Part shown: one piece after another, positions 53,368 through 62,678 of the stretch
Layout: each line of letters starts with the position of its first letter
Numbering within the stretch: position 1 is the stretch's first letter
DNA from: Candidatus Kurthia intestinigallinarum
Lineage (GTDB): Bacteria > Bacillota > Bacilli > Bacillales_A > Planococcaceae
Reading direction: 5' to 3'
Length of the DNA stretch: 64,000 nucleotides
NCBI RefSeq assembly: GCF_003991225.1
Contig: NZ_JTFC01000026.1
Span: forward strand, 124,001-188,000
Position numbers and translations under genes: made by a program
Notes under the pieces: model-generated
Seen by the model: the letters and a program-made list of their open reading frames with translations, nothing else
Databases searched by the model: none
What the model was told of the DNA's origin: nothing

Positions 53368-53610
53368 ATGAAACATAGTATGAAAGGCTTTGCGCCGCCG
53401 CTAACAAAAGAAACGGTCACAAGTGAACTAGAAAAAGTGCAACAATTATTGCACGAACAAAAAGATGCCACAGTAACGATTTACGAAGCAGCATTAAAGG
53501 ACGACCCCGAGCTGTTTAATGAATTTCAGCAAAGGCGCCTACAAGGCTTACAAGCAACCGATTCAAGCGCTGTTGATAAAGCGCTTGAACAATTAAAAAA
53601 GCATTCGTAA
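53368..53610 (+). CDS. Small helical protein, unknown
   Basis: An 80-residue soluble, helical protein (53368-53607 plus stop) with AAAGGAG before its ATG and a strong terminator after it. It contains heptad-like leucines (VTSELEKVQQLLHEQ) and an acidic middle (ALKDDPELFNEFQ). I do not recognise a family. Confidence 0.75.
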   Translation: MKHSMKGFAPPLTKETVTSELEKVQQLLHEQKDATVTIYEAALKDDPELFNEFQQRRLQGLQATDSSAVDKALEQLKKHS

Positions 53611-53637
53611 GAGGCCGTTATCAACGGTCTTTTTTTA
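53611..53637 (+). terminator. Terminator of the small helical protein gene
   Basis: Stem aggccgtt with aacggtct (one G-T pair) around atc, then T8 on the plus strand, directly after the stop. Confidence 0.85.
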
Positions 53638-53731
53638 TAGTGAAAAATTATTTTACTATTGCAAATAAATAATCAACGTTTTTTAAATTCGTTTAGGGGT
53701 ATACTGTCCTATGGAAAGGACTGATTAAAAA

Positions 53732-55159
53732 GTGGATTGGTTAGACAATTTTATTCTTACAGTCAACGATTATCTTTATTCTTACGTCATTATTGCGATT
53801 ATTTTAATCGTTGGTATTTTCTTCACCGTTCGTGGACGCGGGATGCAGTTCACATTATTCCCTGAAATGTTCCGTGTGTTAACGGACAAAGCTACAATTG
53901 ATGGTAAAGGCAAAAAAGGGGTTTCTTCCTTCCAAGCCTTTACGATTTCCGCCGCATCACGTATTGGTACTGGTAATATTGCCGGTGTCGCAACCGCGAT
54001 TGCATTAGGTGGACCGGGGGCTGTGTTTTGGATGTGGGTAATGGCATTAATTGCCGCTGCTTCTTCATTCGTCGAAAGTACACTCGCACAGCTTTATAAA
54101 ATTCGCGATGGCAATGACTTCCGTGGGGGCCCTGCGTACTATATGGAACGTGGCCTCAACAAGCGCTGGATGGGGATTGCCTTTGCGATTGCCATTACGC
54201 TTTGCTATGGCTTTGTATTTAATGCTGTTCAAACGAATACTATCGCCGCTTCAATGGGTAACAGTTTTGGCTTTGACAAAGTCTGGGTTGGGATTGTCGT
54301 TGTTATTTTAACAGCGATGATTATTTTCGGTGGCGTACAACGCATCGTTCAAGTCACACAATGGCTTGTACCCGTGATGGCGATTGCTTATATCGGCATT
54401 GCGATTGTTATTATTATTTTAAACTTCACATCACTTCCTAGCGTTTTTGCGTTAATCTTTGAGAAAGCATTTACCTTTGAAGCCGGTGCTGGTGGTGCCG
54501 TCGGTGCAGCCATTATGCAAGGCTTTAAACGCGGGTTATTCTCAAATGAAGCAGGTCTTGGTTCTGCGCCAAATGCCGCGGCAACAGCCAATGTTTCTCA
54601 CCCCGTTAAACAAGGACTTATTCAAACATTAGGCGTTTTCGTAGATACGATGCTCGTTTGTACCGCGACTGCCGCAATCGTTTTATTAAGTGGTGTTTAC
54701 CAAAATGTTGATGGCCAAAATTCACGTGTTGACATTACACAGGAATCGCTTGTTGTACAACTTGGCGACTGGGCCGGTATTTTCTTAACGGTGGCAATCT
54801 TTATGTTTGCCTTTAGTTCCGTTATCGGCAACTATTACTACGGTGAAACGAACTTAGATTTCATTAAAAAATCCAAAAAAATGATGTTATTTTATCGTCT
54901 TCTTGTATTAGGATTTGTAATGTTCGGTGCCATGGCAAAAGTATCACTCGTATGGAACTTAGCTGATTTCTTTATGGCCATCATGGCATTAATTAACTTA
55001 GTAGCGATTTTCATGCTTAATAAAACGGCATTCCGCTTACTAAAAGATTATCGCGCACAGCGTAAAAAAGGCAAAGACCCGGTATTTTATGCGGATACAA
55101 TGCCGGACCTTAAAAATGTTGAATGCTGGGACCGCAAAGATCACCCAGAGAACAAGTAA
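53732..55159 (+). CDS. Sodium:alanine/glycine symporter, AgcS family
   Basis: A 475-residue AgcS-type symporter (PF01235). The family stretch AASRIGTGNIAGVATAIALGGPGAVFWMW begins near residue 74, followed by TLAQLYKIRD and, later, GFKRGLFSNEAGLGSAPNAAA. It imports alanine or glycine with sodium. The start codon is GTG at 53732, with AAGGA 11 bases upstream. It is followed by a dispersed repeat. No glycine riboswitch is visible in the short upstream gap. Confidence 0.94.
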   Translation: MDWLDNFILTVNDYLYSYVIIAIILIVGIFFTVRGRGMQFTLFPEMFRVLTDKATIDGKGKKGVSSFQAFTISAASRIGTGNIAGVATAIALGGPGAVFWMWVMALIAAASSFVESTLAQLYKIRDGNDFRGGPAYYMERGLNKRWMGIAFAIAITLCYGFVFNAVQTNTIAASMGNSFGFDKVWVGIVVVILTAMIIFGGVQRIVQVTQWLVPVMAIAYIGIAIVIIILNFTSLPSVFALIFEKAFTFEAGAGGAVGAAIMQGFKRGLFSNEAGLGSAPNAAATANVSHPVKQGLIQTLGVFVDTMLVCTATAAIVLLSGVYQNVDGQNSRVDITQESLVVQLGDWAGIFLTVAIFMFAFSSVIGNYYYGETNLDFIKKSKKMMLFYRLLVLGFVMFGAMAKVSLVWNLADFFMAIMALINLVAIFMLNKTAFRLLKDYRAQRKKGKDPVFYADTMPDLKNVECWDRKDHPENK

Positions 55160-55162
55160 GCG

Positions 55163-55291
55163 TAAAAAGAAGCTGGAACAAAACACGTCATGTTCCTTTT
55201 TCAGTGTTCACAACAAAAAACCGGAACCGCGCTGTGGCGCGATTCCGGTTTTTCTTATGCTCCTAGGAGCGGTTGTTTTTACGCATATGTC
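55163..55291 (+). repeat. Dispersed palindromic repeat, copy D (right end lost)
   Basis: Starts AAAAGAAGCTGGAACA four bases after the symporter stop codon and has the central hairpin (aaaaaccggaaccgcgc with gcgcgattccggttttt). It then breaks off after CATATGTC, without the CAAAGCCTCTTT end. The next base positions are the end of the C39 gene, so the element is truncated against it. Confidence 0.82.
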
Positions 55292-55295
55292 CTAT

Positions 55296-56171
55296 TTATC
55301 TTACGACAACGGCCTGTTTTTTTGCATTATATGCTTTTTCAAGTGCATAGCCATTGATCCAGTACGTTCCTTGCTCTGAAGATGGATCAGCTACTTTGTA
55401 TTCACCAATTGTTGAATCATAGCCTGTTAGTAAAACGATGTGTAAATTATCTACCGCTTCTTCTGAGCCCGGTGTACCAAAGTCCCATTCGCCGATAACA
55501 GGTGCAGCAAAATCTTTTGTAACATATAGTATAACGGGGTTACCAAGTGCTAATTCATGTTGAATCTCTTGTATATCACTACCTGAAATATCTTCTACTG
55601 TTTGTGCATAGCGTTCTTTTGCATATGCTGCGAGTGGTGCTGGGTAAATTGTTTGATAATAGCCTGCTGGTGACGCTTCATACGGTGAGCCAACAAAGCC
55701 TTCATTTGGATTGCGTTCTGCTGTTGGCATATTCGCTAATAGTGTTTTGAAATCATCTTCTGTGTATTGTTTGTATTGTAGTGCCATTAATAATGCCGCG
55801 CCCTCACAGCCAAATGGTGCGTTAACAGGTGCGTATTGATTGATCACTGGTACATCAAGCTCAATATGTTTGGCATCGGCTATTTGCGGTAAAACCGATT
55901 CGTCTAAAATGAAGCCGTGACCGAATGGCGTTTCAACTTCAAACCAAACGTTTTTATCGATATGTTTTTTTGCGATCACTGTTACGACTGTCGCAATCGG
56001 TAAAATATGTGTAACAGATGCATTTGTATCCATTAATGCATATAATTTTGTGTCATCTGTAAACGTCACAAATGGCTCTGGTGAAGCATTTTTCTTTGCT
56101 TGATTAACTGCAAGCGCTGTAGCACCCGCAGCAATTCCTAGTACTAATCCTACTTTGACTGATTTTTTCAT
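55296..56171 (-). CDS. Secreted C39-like cysteine peptidase family protein
   Basis: A 291-residue protein with an N-terminal signal or anchor (KKSVKVGLVLGIAAGATALA). An SH3-like segment (about 35-95) is followed by a C39_2-like papain-fold domain (YvpB type). The nucleophile is Cys122 in PFGCEGAALLMALQYK. The His partner is in NLHIVLLTGYD and the Asp in EYKVADPSSEQG. It may cleave or bind wall-associated peptides; the substrate is unknown. Confidence 0.87.
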   Translation of the reverse strand: MKKSVKVGLVLGIAAGATALAVNQAKKNASPEPFVTFTDDTKLYALMDTNASVTHILPIATVVTVIAKKHIDKNVWFEVETPFGHGFILDESVLPQIADAKHIELDVPVINQYAPVNAPFGCEGAALLMALQYKQYTEDDFKTLLANMPTAERNPNEGFVGSPYEASPAGYYQTIYPAPLAAYAKERYAQTVEDISGSDIQEIQHELALGNPVILYVTKDFAAPVIGEWDFGTPGSEEAVDNLHIVLLTGYDSTIGEYKVADPSSEQGTYWINGYALEKAYNAKKQAVVVR

Positions 56172-56245
56172 TTTTTTCTTCCTTTCGCAATTCAGACGTT
56201 ACTTGTATTATACAAATAGCCTAATTCAATTGTCACGCACAAGCC

Positions 56246-58192
56246 TTATAATTCTGTATTCGCATGCATTAACGCTTCTGCCTCTTGCCACGGCACGACA
56301 TAGCCTTTTCCGTGACTGCAAAAAATAGAGTTTGATGTATAATTTGAGTCTGCTTGTTTATCATAGCCAATCCGTTCAATGACCTCTTCGGTATTATGAC
56401 AGCGATCATAGCCATCAAATACGAGACGGATGCTCCCTTTACCATTTGTATAGGCTGCAAAATGTGTCGGATACGTTAAAAAGCTCGCCACTGGTACTCG
56501 CGCATGAATCGTTACATATTCCCCTTCTGTAAACGGCGCGTCAAAAGTGCCACTTGCCATCTGTAAATCGCTCATCATACGGCCCATATGGTCGATATGT
56601 GCACGCATGACAACGGCATAATACGGCTCTAACAACACATTTTCTACTTGTTCTAGGCCTTGTCGCAATGCACGATGAGTCGCCTCGCGGAAATCGCCAC
56701 CCTCTGTATGCTTTATATGTGCCTTCCCTGTCACAAGTGTCACAATTATATCTGTTACAGCAGAGCCTGTCAGTAAACCATGATGCGCACGTTCAAGTAC
56801 ATGCTTTTGAATCAGGTTTTGCTGACCGACGAGTAAATCATCTGCATGGCATTCATTGATAAAGGTGATGCCCTGTCCGCGTGGCGCTGGCTCCATGCGT
56901 AAATGCACTTCTGCATAATGCTTCAACGGCTCAAAATGACCATAGCCCTTTGTCGATGTAAAAATCGTTTCTTTATAAATAATCGTTGGTGCCTCAAACT
57001 GCACCATTAATTGAAAGCGTTCTGCTAGCACTTGTTGCAATACTTCAAGCTGAATGACGCCCATAATATGCAGATGAATTTCCTGCAACGCTTCTTGCCA
57101 CACAATTTCAAGCGATGGGTCTTCCGCCTCGAGCAAGCGGAAATAGCGTAGCATTTCCTTCGGCGAAACACCGTCTTCAAACACCACACGAGATTGTAAA
57201 GTCGGTACTAAGCTCGGTGCCTTATACGATACCGCGTCGCCAAATGTCGTACCAATAACGGCGTTCTTTAAGCCATAAATCCCGACGCTTTGTCCAGCGA
57301 TGGCTTCTTGAAGTTGCTCAAATTTCTCCCCATTATATAAGCGAATTTGCCCTACCTTCATCATTTCACCATCGATTTCGAGTGCTTCACGTGCTTTTAA
57401 ACGACCCGCATCGATTTTCAAATAGGCAATACGCTGACCCTTTTCGTCATGACGGACTTTATAGACACGCGCTGCAAACGGTGCAGCCGCGTCATAATTT
57501 GTAGCCGTTAAGCGGTCAAAATGCTGTAAAAACGTTGAAATCCCCTCATCTTGTAATGCTGAGCCGTAATGGATCGGGAATACTCGCTCGTCACGAATCA
57601 TCTGGCAAAGTGCCGCTTCAAACACATCGCGCGTATAGCCGGTCTCAAAATAACGCTCCATTAACGTATCATCAAGTGCCGCAACAGCCTCTGCTAATGG
57701 CTCATCCATCTCTTTTGTCAAATGATTCGTTAATACGACCGTATTTGGCGTCAGCAATGCGTGAATGCTTGCAATAGCCTTGTCTAAATTAGCGCCTTCT
57801 CTATCCATTTTATTAATAAAGAAAAACGTCGGAATATGGTGTTTTCGAAGTAATTGCCACACCGTTTCCGTATGTCCCTCAACACCATCTACGGCATCAA
57901 CGAGCACTACTGCATAATCGAGCACTTGAATGGCGCGCTCCATTTCTGGTGAGAAGTCGACGTGTCCGGGTGTATCAATCATCGTATATGTATTGTTGTT
58001 ATACGTAAAAATCCCTTGCTCCGCAAAGACGGTAATGCCTCGTTCACGTTCAATTGGGTGCAAATCTAAAAAAGCATTTTGATGATCGACACGACCACGT
58101 GCCTGAATACCCTGGCCATAATATAAAATTTGTTCCGAAAAAGTTGTTTTTCCGGTATCTACATGCGCAAATATCCCGAACGTTTTATACAT
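56246..58192 (-). CDS. TetM-like ribosomal-protection-type GTPase
   Basis: A 648-residue EF-G-like translation GTPase of the TetM/TetO/OtrA group. G1 is AHVDTGKTT (residues 9-17), G3 is DTPGHVDF and G4 is NKMDREG. EF-G domains II-V follow (domain IV begins near 400). Length and start MYKTFGIFAHVDTGKTT fit ribosomal protection proteins better than EF-G (about 690) or EF-4. It sits among housekeeping genes with the same composition, so it is probably chromosomal. Whether it protects against tetracycline is unknown. Confidence 0.88.
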   Translation of the reverse strand: MYKTFGIFAHVDTGKTTFSEQILYYGQGIQARGRVDHQNAFLDLHPIERERGITVFAEQGIFTYNNNTYTMIDTPGHVDFSPEMERAIQVLDYAVVLVDAVDGVEGHTETVWQLLRKHHIPTFFFINKMDREGANLDKAIASIHALLTPNTVVLTNHLTKEMDEPLAEAVAALDDTLMERYFETGYTRDVFEAALCQMIRDERVFPIHYGSALQDEGISTFLQHFDRLTATNYDAAAPFAARVYKVRHDEKGQRIAYLKIDAGRLKAREALEIDGEMMKVGQIRLYNGEKFEQLQEAIAGQSVGIYGLKNAVIGTTFGDAVSYKAPSLVPTLQSRVVFEDGVSPKEMLRYFRLLEAEDPSLEIVWQEALQEIHLHIMGVIQLEVLQQVLAERFQLMVQFEAPTIIYKETIFTSTKGYGHFEPLKHYAEVHLRMEPAPRGQGITFINECHADDLLVGQQNLIQKHVLERAHHGLLTGSAVTDIIVTLVTGKAHIKHTEGGDFREATHRALRQGLEQVENVLLEPYYAVVMRAHIDHMGRMMSDLQMASGTFDAPFTEGEYVTIHARVPVASFLTYPTHFAAYTNGKGSIRLVFDGYDRCHNTEEVIERIGYDKQADSNYTSNSIFCSHGKGYVVPWQEAEALMHANTEL

Positions 58193-58321
58193 GTTATCGT
58201 CCTCATTTCCTTGAAACTGCTTTTATTATAGCACTTCTCTTCTCGAAGCATAAACCGTCTAGAAAACGGGTAATCTAAAGATATACTTCCATATGACGAA
58301 TACTAAGGAGGCGGTTTATAG

Positions 58322-58702
58322 ATGATGGTAGGGGATACGTTTTCAGCGAAGCGAATATTTACACGCGGTGACGTATTTGCATTTAGTAATATTACCGGCG
58401 ATTTCGGTTTATTGCATACGATGCCGGATAGTCGTGGGCGTGTCCGGGTACACAGTTTATTAATTGCCAGCATTGCTACTAAAATTGGCGGCGACCTTAA
58501 TTTCTTTTCAGAAACACTTGACCATACATTTATGAAGGCAGTTTATACGGGCGATGAAGTGACTTGTAAAATTACGATAACGAGCGTCACCTCTCTTGAT
58601 AATTCGTTCCATGTCGAGATGGCGCTTATTTTTAAAAATGCCGAAAATGAAACCGTCGCCACAGGCAATGGTAGTGGCTTTATCCCGAAAAACATATCCT
58701 AA
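58322..58702 (+). CDS. MaoC-like hotdog-fold protein
   Basis: A 126-residue hotdog protein with MaoC/(R)-hydratase character: FTRGDVFAFSNITGDF and VHSLLIASIATKIGG, then a hotdog strand core (AVYTGDEVTCKITITSV). The usual catalytic Asp/His pair of hydratases is replaced: D lies in TGDF and H in LLHTMPDS. It may be a dehydratase or thioesterase. GGAGG precedes the ATG. Confidence 0.78.
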   Translation: MMVGDTFSAKRIFTRGDVFAFSNITGDFGLLHTMPDSRGRVRVHSLLIASIATKIGGDLNFFSETLDHTFMKAVYTGDEVTCKITITSVTSLDNSFHVEMALIFKNAENETVATGNGSGFIPKNIS

Positions 58703-58703
58703 T

Positions 58704-58739
58704 AAAAAAGCTTCTCGCGCCAGTACGCAAGAAGCTTTT
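58704..58739. terminator. Bidirectional terminator
   Basis: Stem aaaagcttct and cgcg with cgcaagaagctttt (imperfect), T-runs on both strands, between convergent genes. Confidence 0.85.
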
Positions 58740-58742
58740 CTA

Positions 58743-59600
58743 TTAGTTTAAACCTAAAAATTCCTTTAAATCATTCATACGTAGTGTCGCCTCATGTAAC
58801 CCAAGACGATAATTCGCTCGCATTTTCACCACATCCTTCTCCATGCCCTCAATGCCATATGGCGGGCGGAAAATAAATGCTTTGCCTTCACGTTCAAGCT
58901 GCTCACATTTTGCAACCGTTTCATTGTAGCGATCCACACGTTCTAGCATGACATCGACTAGCTTCGGATATTTTTTACGCATTAGTTGCATTGCTGCTTT
59001 TGTTTGGCGGTCTATCGTTTTGTAATAACCTTTTGGACGCGTTAAGACGATAACATGCTTCTCATATCCCTCATCAATGGCATGCTGCACTGGAATCGGG
59101 TCTGCTAATCCACCGTCATAATACGGCACGCCATTTAATTTAATTTCCGGAAACATGACCGGAATCGCACAAGTAGCGCGTAGCAACTGGCTATCAGTAT
59201 CCATCGTCTGTACGTCCATAAATTCCACTTCACCTGTAAGAGCATTTGTCACGCCCGCAAGTGCTGTACCTTCGTAGCTACGGAATGTTTGCCAATCAAA
59301 TAATTCAAGCTGATTTGGCAACACATTCCAACCAAAGTCTAACCCAAATAATGAGCGTTCTGTTAAGAAGTTTCGCATACCTACATAACGCTTATCATGT
59401 CGATACTCCGTAAAGACGCGCATCGTACGCTCAGGCTGCTTTGAAATATAGGAGCATAAATTAATTGCCCCCGCTGAAATCCCAATAATATAGGGCATCA
59501 TAATCTCTTCGCGTAATAAGGCATCCAGTACACCGCTCGTATAAATGGTGCGGAATGTACCTCCTTCTAAAATCAAACTCGTTTCGTTCACTGTCGCCAC
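58743..59600 (-). CDS. Patatin-like phospholipase (RssA/YqhO type)
   Basis: A 285-residue patatin-fold acyl hydrolase. The oxyanion glycines are in LILEGGTFRTIYTSG. The nucleophile Ser42 is in GISAGAIN (GxSxG) and the dyad Asp is in YYDGGLADP (near 166). A cytosolic lipase acting on phospholipids or acyl glycerols. No signal peptide. Substrate unknown. Confidence 0.92.
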   Translation of the reverse strand: MATVNETSLILEGGTFRTIYTSGVLDALLREEIMMPYIIGISAGAINLCSYISKQPERTMRVFTEYRHDKRYVGMRNFLTERSLFGLDFGWNVLPNQLELFDWQTFRSYEGTALAGVTNALTGEVEFMDVQTMDTDSQLLRATCAIPVMFPEIKLNGVPYYDGGLADPIPVQHAIDEGYEKHVIVLTRPKGYYKTIDRQTKAAMQLMRKKYPKLVDVMLERVDRYNETVAKCEQLEREGKAFIFRPPYGIEGMEKDVVKMRANYRLGLHEATLRMNDLKEFLGLN

Positions 59601-59691
59601 TTCCCTTATTTTTCTGCCTATTTATCGTACACTAAATGTGAAAAACTGTCATATTGTTTTCGTATAAATATGCTTTTCATTTTTGTCCATC

Positions 59692-59728
59692 AAAAAACAC
59701 TTCCAAAGCTTGCCCCCTGAAAGTGTCT
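59692..59728 (-). terminator. Terminator of metA
   Basis: Stem acacttcc with gaaagtgt (one mismatch) and T6 on the minus strand after the metA stop. Confidence 0.75.
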
Positions 59729-59759
59729 TTTTCTGTTCTCTTTTTAGTTTTTCATCTAT

Positions 59760-60707
59760 TTATAAACAGGAAGACGTTAGCGAATGATTTTCTCCTTTGT
59801 CTACCCAATCATATGGCGTTTCTTGGTATACATAGTAATTTAACCAGTTTGAGAATAATAAATGCGTATGTGAACGCCATGTATTACGCGGTTTTTTCGT
59901 TGGGTCATCTTCAGGGAAATAATGTTTTGGTAGTTCTGGATTTAAGCCCCGTGCGACATCGCGCTCATACTCTAATGCTAGTGTATCCGCATCATATTCT
60001 AAATGCCCGGTCACGAGCACATGACGTTCATCTTTTGAAATCATTAAAAAAGCACCTGCTTCATCTGATTCGGATAATAATTCAATGTCTGGATGATTTT
60101 TTACCGCTTCCGTTGATATCGATGTATTACGCGAGTGCGGTGCTGGGTAAATGTCGTCAAAGCCACGAATTAGTTTCACAGTGCTATCATATACTTCATG
60201 GTCAAAAATACCAGAGCACTTCGTTTCAAGTGGGTATTTTCCAATGCCATAATAATGATACAGTGCTGCTTGTGCGCCCCAACAAATATGCATCGTTGAC
60301 GTCACATGCTCCTGTGCCCAGTCCAAAATTTCTTTATGCTCCTCCCAGAAATCGACCTCATCAAACTCAAATAATTCAATGGGTGCACCGGTGATGATCA
60401 TGCCATCATACCGATCTTTTTTGATTTCATGAAATGTTGAATAAAATGTTTCTAAATGTGATTTTGACACATTTTTTGACTCATGTGTTGCGGTATTTAA
60501 GAACGTGACATTCACTTGTAGTGGTGTATTTCCTAATAAACGTAACAGCTGTAATTCTGTTTTTTCTTTTTCAGGCATTAAGTTGAAAATTAAAATATTT
60601 AATGGACGAATATTTTGGCTCTTTGAGCGCTCCTCCTCCATAACGAAAATCTTCTCTTCTTTTAATCGTTCTGTTGCCGGTAAATATTGTGGAATGTTAA
60701 TTGGCAT
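59760..60707 (-). CDS. metA: Homoserine O-acetyltransferase, MetA type
   Basis: A 315-residue MetA-fold homoserine acyltransferase. The nucleophile is Cys142 (HICWGAQA) and the catalytic pair His235/Glu237 (GHLEYD). Residue 111 is Glu (GAPIELFEF); in this family Glu at 111 goes with acetyl-CoA and Gly with succinyl-CoA, so I predict acetylation. I chose the ATG at 60707 with GAGGGGG nine bases upstream; the longer frame runs into the riboswitch terminator. Controlled by a SAM riboswitch. Confidence 0.95.
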   Translation of the reverse strand: MPINIPQYLPATERLKEEKIFVMEEERSKSQNIRPLNILIFNLMPEKEKTELQLLRLLGNTPLQVNVTFLNTATHESKNVSKSHLETFYSTFHEIKKDRYDGMIITGAPIELFEFDEVDFWEEHKEILDWAQEHVTSTMHICWGAQAALYHYYGIGKYPLETKCSGIFDHEVYDSTVKLIRGFDDIYPAPHSRNTSISTEAVKNHPDIELLSESDEAGAFLMISKDERHVLVTGHLEYDADTLALEYERDVARGLNPELPKHYFPEDDPTKKPRNTWRSHTHLLFSNWLNYYVYQETPYDWVDKGENHSLTSSCL

Positions 60708-60731
60708 GTTCCTGAACCCCCTCAAATTCGT

Positions 60732-60891
60732 AAAAAAAGCCCTTCTTAATAAAAATAAGAAGGGCAATTTATCCGTTTCTTATCTTCCAAGTACAAAACT
60801 TGTAGGAGTTAGCACCTTTCTACTAGTGTAGAGGTTGCTGAAGCGTCGTCGGGCCTTTTCCCTCGGCTTCTCTTGATAAGACTATGCAGTT
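60732..60891 (-). promoter_or_regulatory. SAM-I (S-box) riboswitch of metA
   Basis: Minus-strand signature TTATCAAGAGAAGCCGAGGG, then GGCCCGACGACGCTTCAGCAACC and AAGGTGCTAACTCC, in the right order. A terminator stem (GCCCTTCTTA with TAAGAAGGGC) and seven T follow at 60765-60732. With SAM bound, transcription should stop before metA. Confidence 0.95.
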
Positions 60892-60948
60892 TCAGTTATC
60901 ATAGCAAAATTTCAAATACTTTGCAAACTTTTCTGAAAAAATAGAATA

Positions 60949-62568
60949 TTATTCATAGGATACTTGTTTTTCGAGCTGGTATTTTTGAATCTTACGCACA
61001 AGTGTCGACTGATTACAGCCTAATGCCTTCGCTGTTTGACGAATGCTAGGGTATTGTCCGAGCGCCTCTTTAATCACTTTTCGCTCAAAGGCATCCACTT
61101 GATTTTTTAGTGTCTGATTCTGATCATAAATAGGCGTTTGTGTAAACGTATCATCGACTAACGGCACTGGATTATGCTGTTGATACTCCGGCTTTTGAAA
61201 TTCTCGCTGAATGTATTGCAGGGTAATGGTCGACTGCTGCGTTAATAAACTAACGCGTTCAATAAAATTTTTCAGCTGACGAATATTTCCCGGCCAATAA
61301 TACTGCGTAAGACGGTCGACTGCTGCTTCCTCAATCGTACGCTCAATGCTATATTTCTCCATTACTAAATGTAAAAATCGGTATGCAAGCGGTACAATAT
61401 CCTCCTTACGTTCACGCAGTGGTGGAATACGTAGCGGAATAATATTTAAACGATAAAATAAATCCTCGCGAAATTCACCGCGCTGCACCATATCATATAA
61501 ATTACGATTCGTTGCGGTAATGATCCGCACATCCACTGGAATCGGTTTAATCCCTCCTACACGGGTGATTTCTGATTCTTGTAATACGCGTAGTAGCTTT
61601 ACTTGTAGCGATAATGGCATCTCGCCAATTTCATCGAGGAAAAGTGTACCTCCAGAGGCAAGTTCAAAAAGACCAGGTTTCCCTGTTTTATTCGCCCCAG
61701 TAAACGCACCACCCATATAGCCAAAAAGCTCCGACTCTAATAAATTTTCTGGAATAGCACCGCAATTGACCGTAATCATCGGTTTTTGTGCACGGTGACT
61801 TAGCTGATGAATTAATTTCGTTAATTCTTCCTTACCTGCACCTGATTCCCCCGAAATAAGTACCGTCGAATCGACGTTGGCAATGCGTGTGGCTTTTTCA
61901 ATCACTTGGCGCATCGCTTTAGAAACAGCAATCAAGCTCGTTGAAGATTGTTGCTTTAATGCTTCAAGTTGTTCCTTATACTGTGCACTCTGTGACTCTA
62001 AGCGTTCAATCGTGCGCTCCATGTCACGTAGTTCAGTCATTTCACGTGAATTGGCGACAACATATTCCACATTGCCCGCCTCATCAAAAATCGGTAGCGC
62101 CGTTACTAATACGACATGTCCATTGGCGAATGTTTGCACGATGTCTTCCCGCTTTTTCGATTTTAGCACTTTCATGGTCACCGACTCATTCATAATGCCG
62201 CGTTCAACAAATTCCATCACTGGTAAATAGCGCGCGTCGACCTCAAACATCTTGCGATCGGCCTCATTTTGAAAAACGATAATGCCATCTGAATTACAGA
62301 TTGTCAATCCATCACTAACCGAGTTCAACACATGTTCGATAAATTGCCACGATGTCGTCATCTCTTTATCGTGAATAATAAATAAATACGACGCTTCAAG
62401 TTCAATAATATGTACAAAGCAATGTTCTAAATCCAAATAGGTTTGTTGTTCTATACGGAATTGTTCAATAATCTCTGCATATTGCTGCGGTGGCTGCTCA
62501 CTATTACTAGAAATCCACTGAAACTGGTGATCGGTCAAAATATACGTAATCATTTGTTTTAATTCCAT
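60949..62568 (-). CDS. PAS-domain sigma-54-dependent transcriptional activator
   Basis: A 539-residue enhancer-binding protein. A sensory N-terminus with a PAS domain (about 80-190) is followed by the AAA+ domain: Walker A GESGAGKE, the sigma-54-contacting GAFTGA, Walker B GGTLFLDEIGEMP. The C-terminal Fis-type helix-turn-helix is SIRQTAKALGCNQSTLVRKI (about 508-527). I chose the ATG at 62568, with GGAGGGG seven bases upstream. It lies just downstream of an amino acid permease, which it may activate. Confidence 0.93.
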   Translation of the reverse strand: MELKQMITYILTDHQFQWISSNSEQPPQQYAEIIEQFRIEQQTYLDLEHCFVHIIELEASYLFIIHDKEMTTSWQFIEHVLNSVSDGLTICNSDGIIVFQNEADRKMFEVDARYLPVMEFVERGIMNESVTMKVLKSKKREDIVQTFANGHVVLVTALPIFDEAGNVEYVVANSREMTELRDMERTIERLESQSAQYKEQLEALKQQSSTSLIAVSKAMRQVIEKATRIANVDSTVLISGESGAGKEELTKLIHQLSHRAQKPMITVNCGAIPENLLESELFGYMGGAFTGANKTGKPGLFELASGGTLFLDEIGEMPLSLQVKLLRVLQESEITRVGGIKPIPVDVRIITATNRNLYDMVQRGEFREDLFYRLNIIPLRIPPLRERKEDIVPLAYRFLHLVMEKYSIERTIEEAAVDRLTQYYWPGNIRQLKNFIERVSLLTQQSTITLQYIQREFQKPEYQQHNPVPLVDDTFTQTPIYDQNQTLKNQVDAFERKVIKEALGQYPSIRQTAKALGCNQSTLVRKIQKYQLEKQVSYE

Positions 62569-62633
62569 CGACAATCCCCTCCGAAGCCTAGCTTAACATG
62601 AACATTGTGGAAAAAAAAGCACTTGTCCGCATG

Positions 62634-62665
62634 AAAAAACAGGAATCCCCCAGTAGGAATTCCTG
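62634..62665 (-). terminator. Terminator of the permease gene
   Basis: Stem caggaat (62640-62646) with attcctg (62659-62665), then T6 on the minus strand. It separates the permease from the regulator gene. Confidence 0.8.
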
Positions 62666-62678
62666 CCATTTCCATAAG

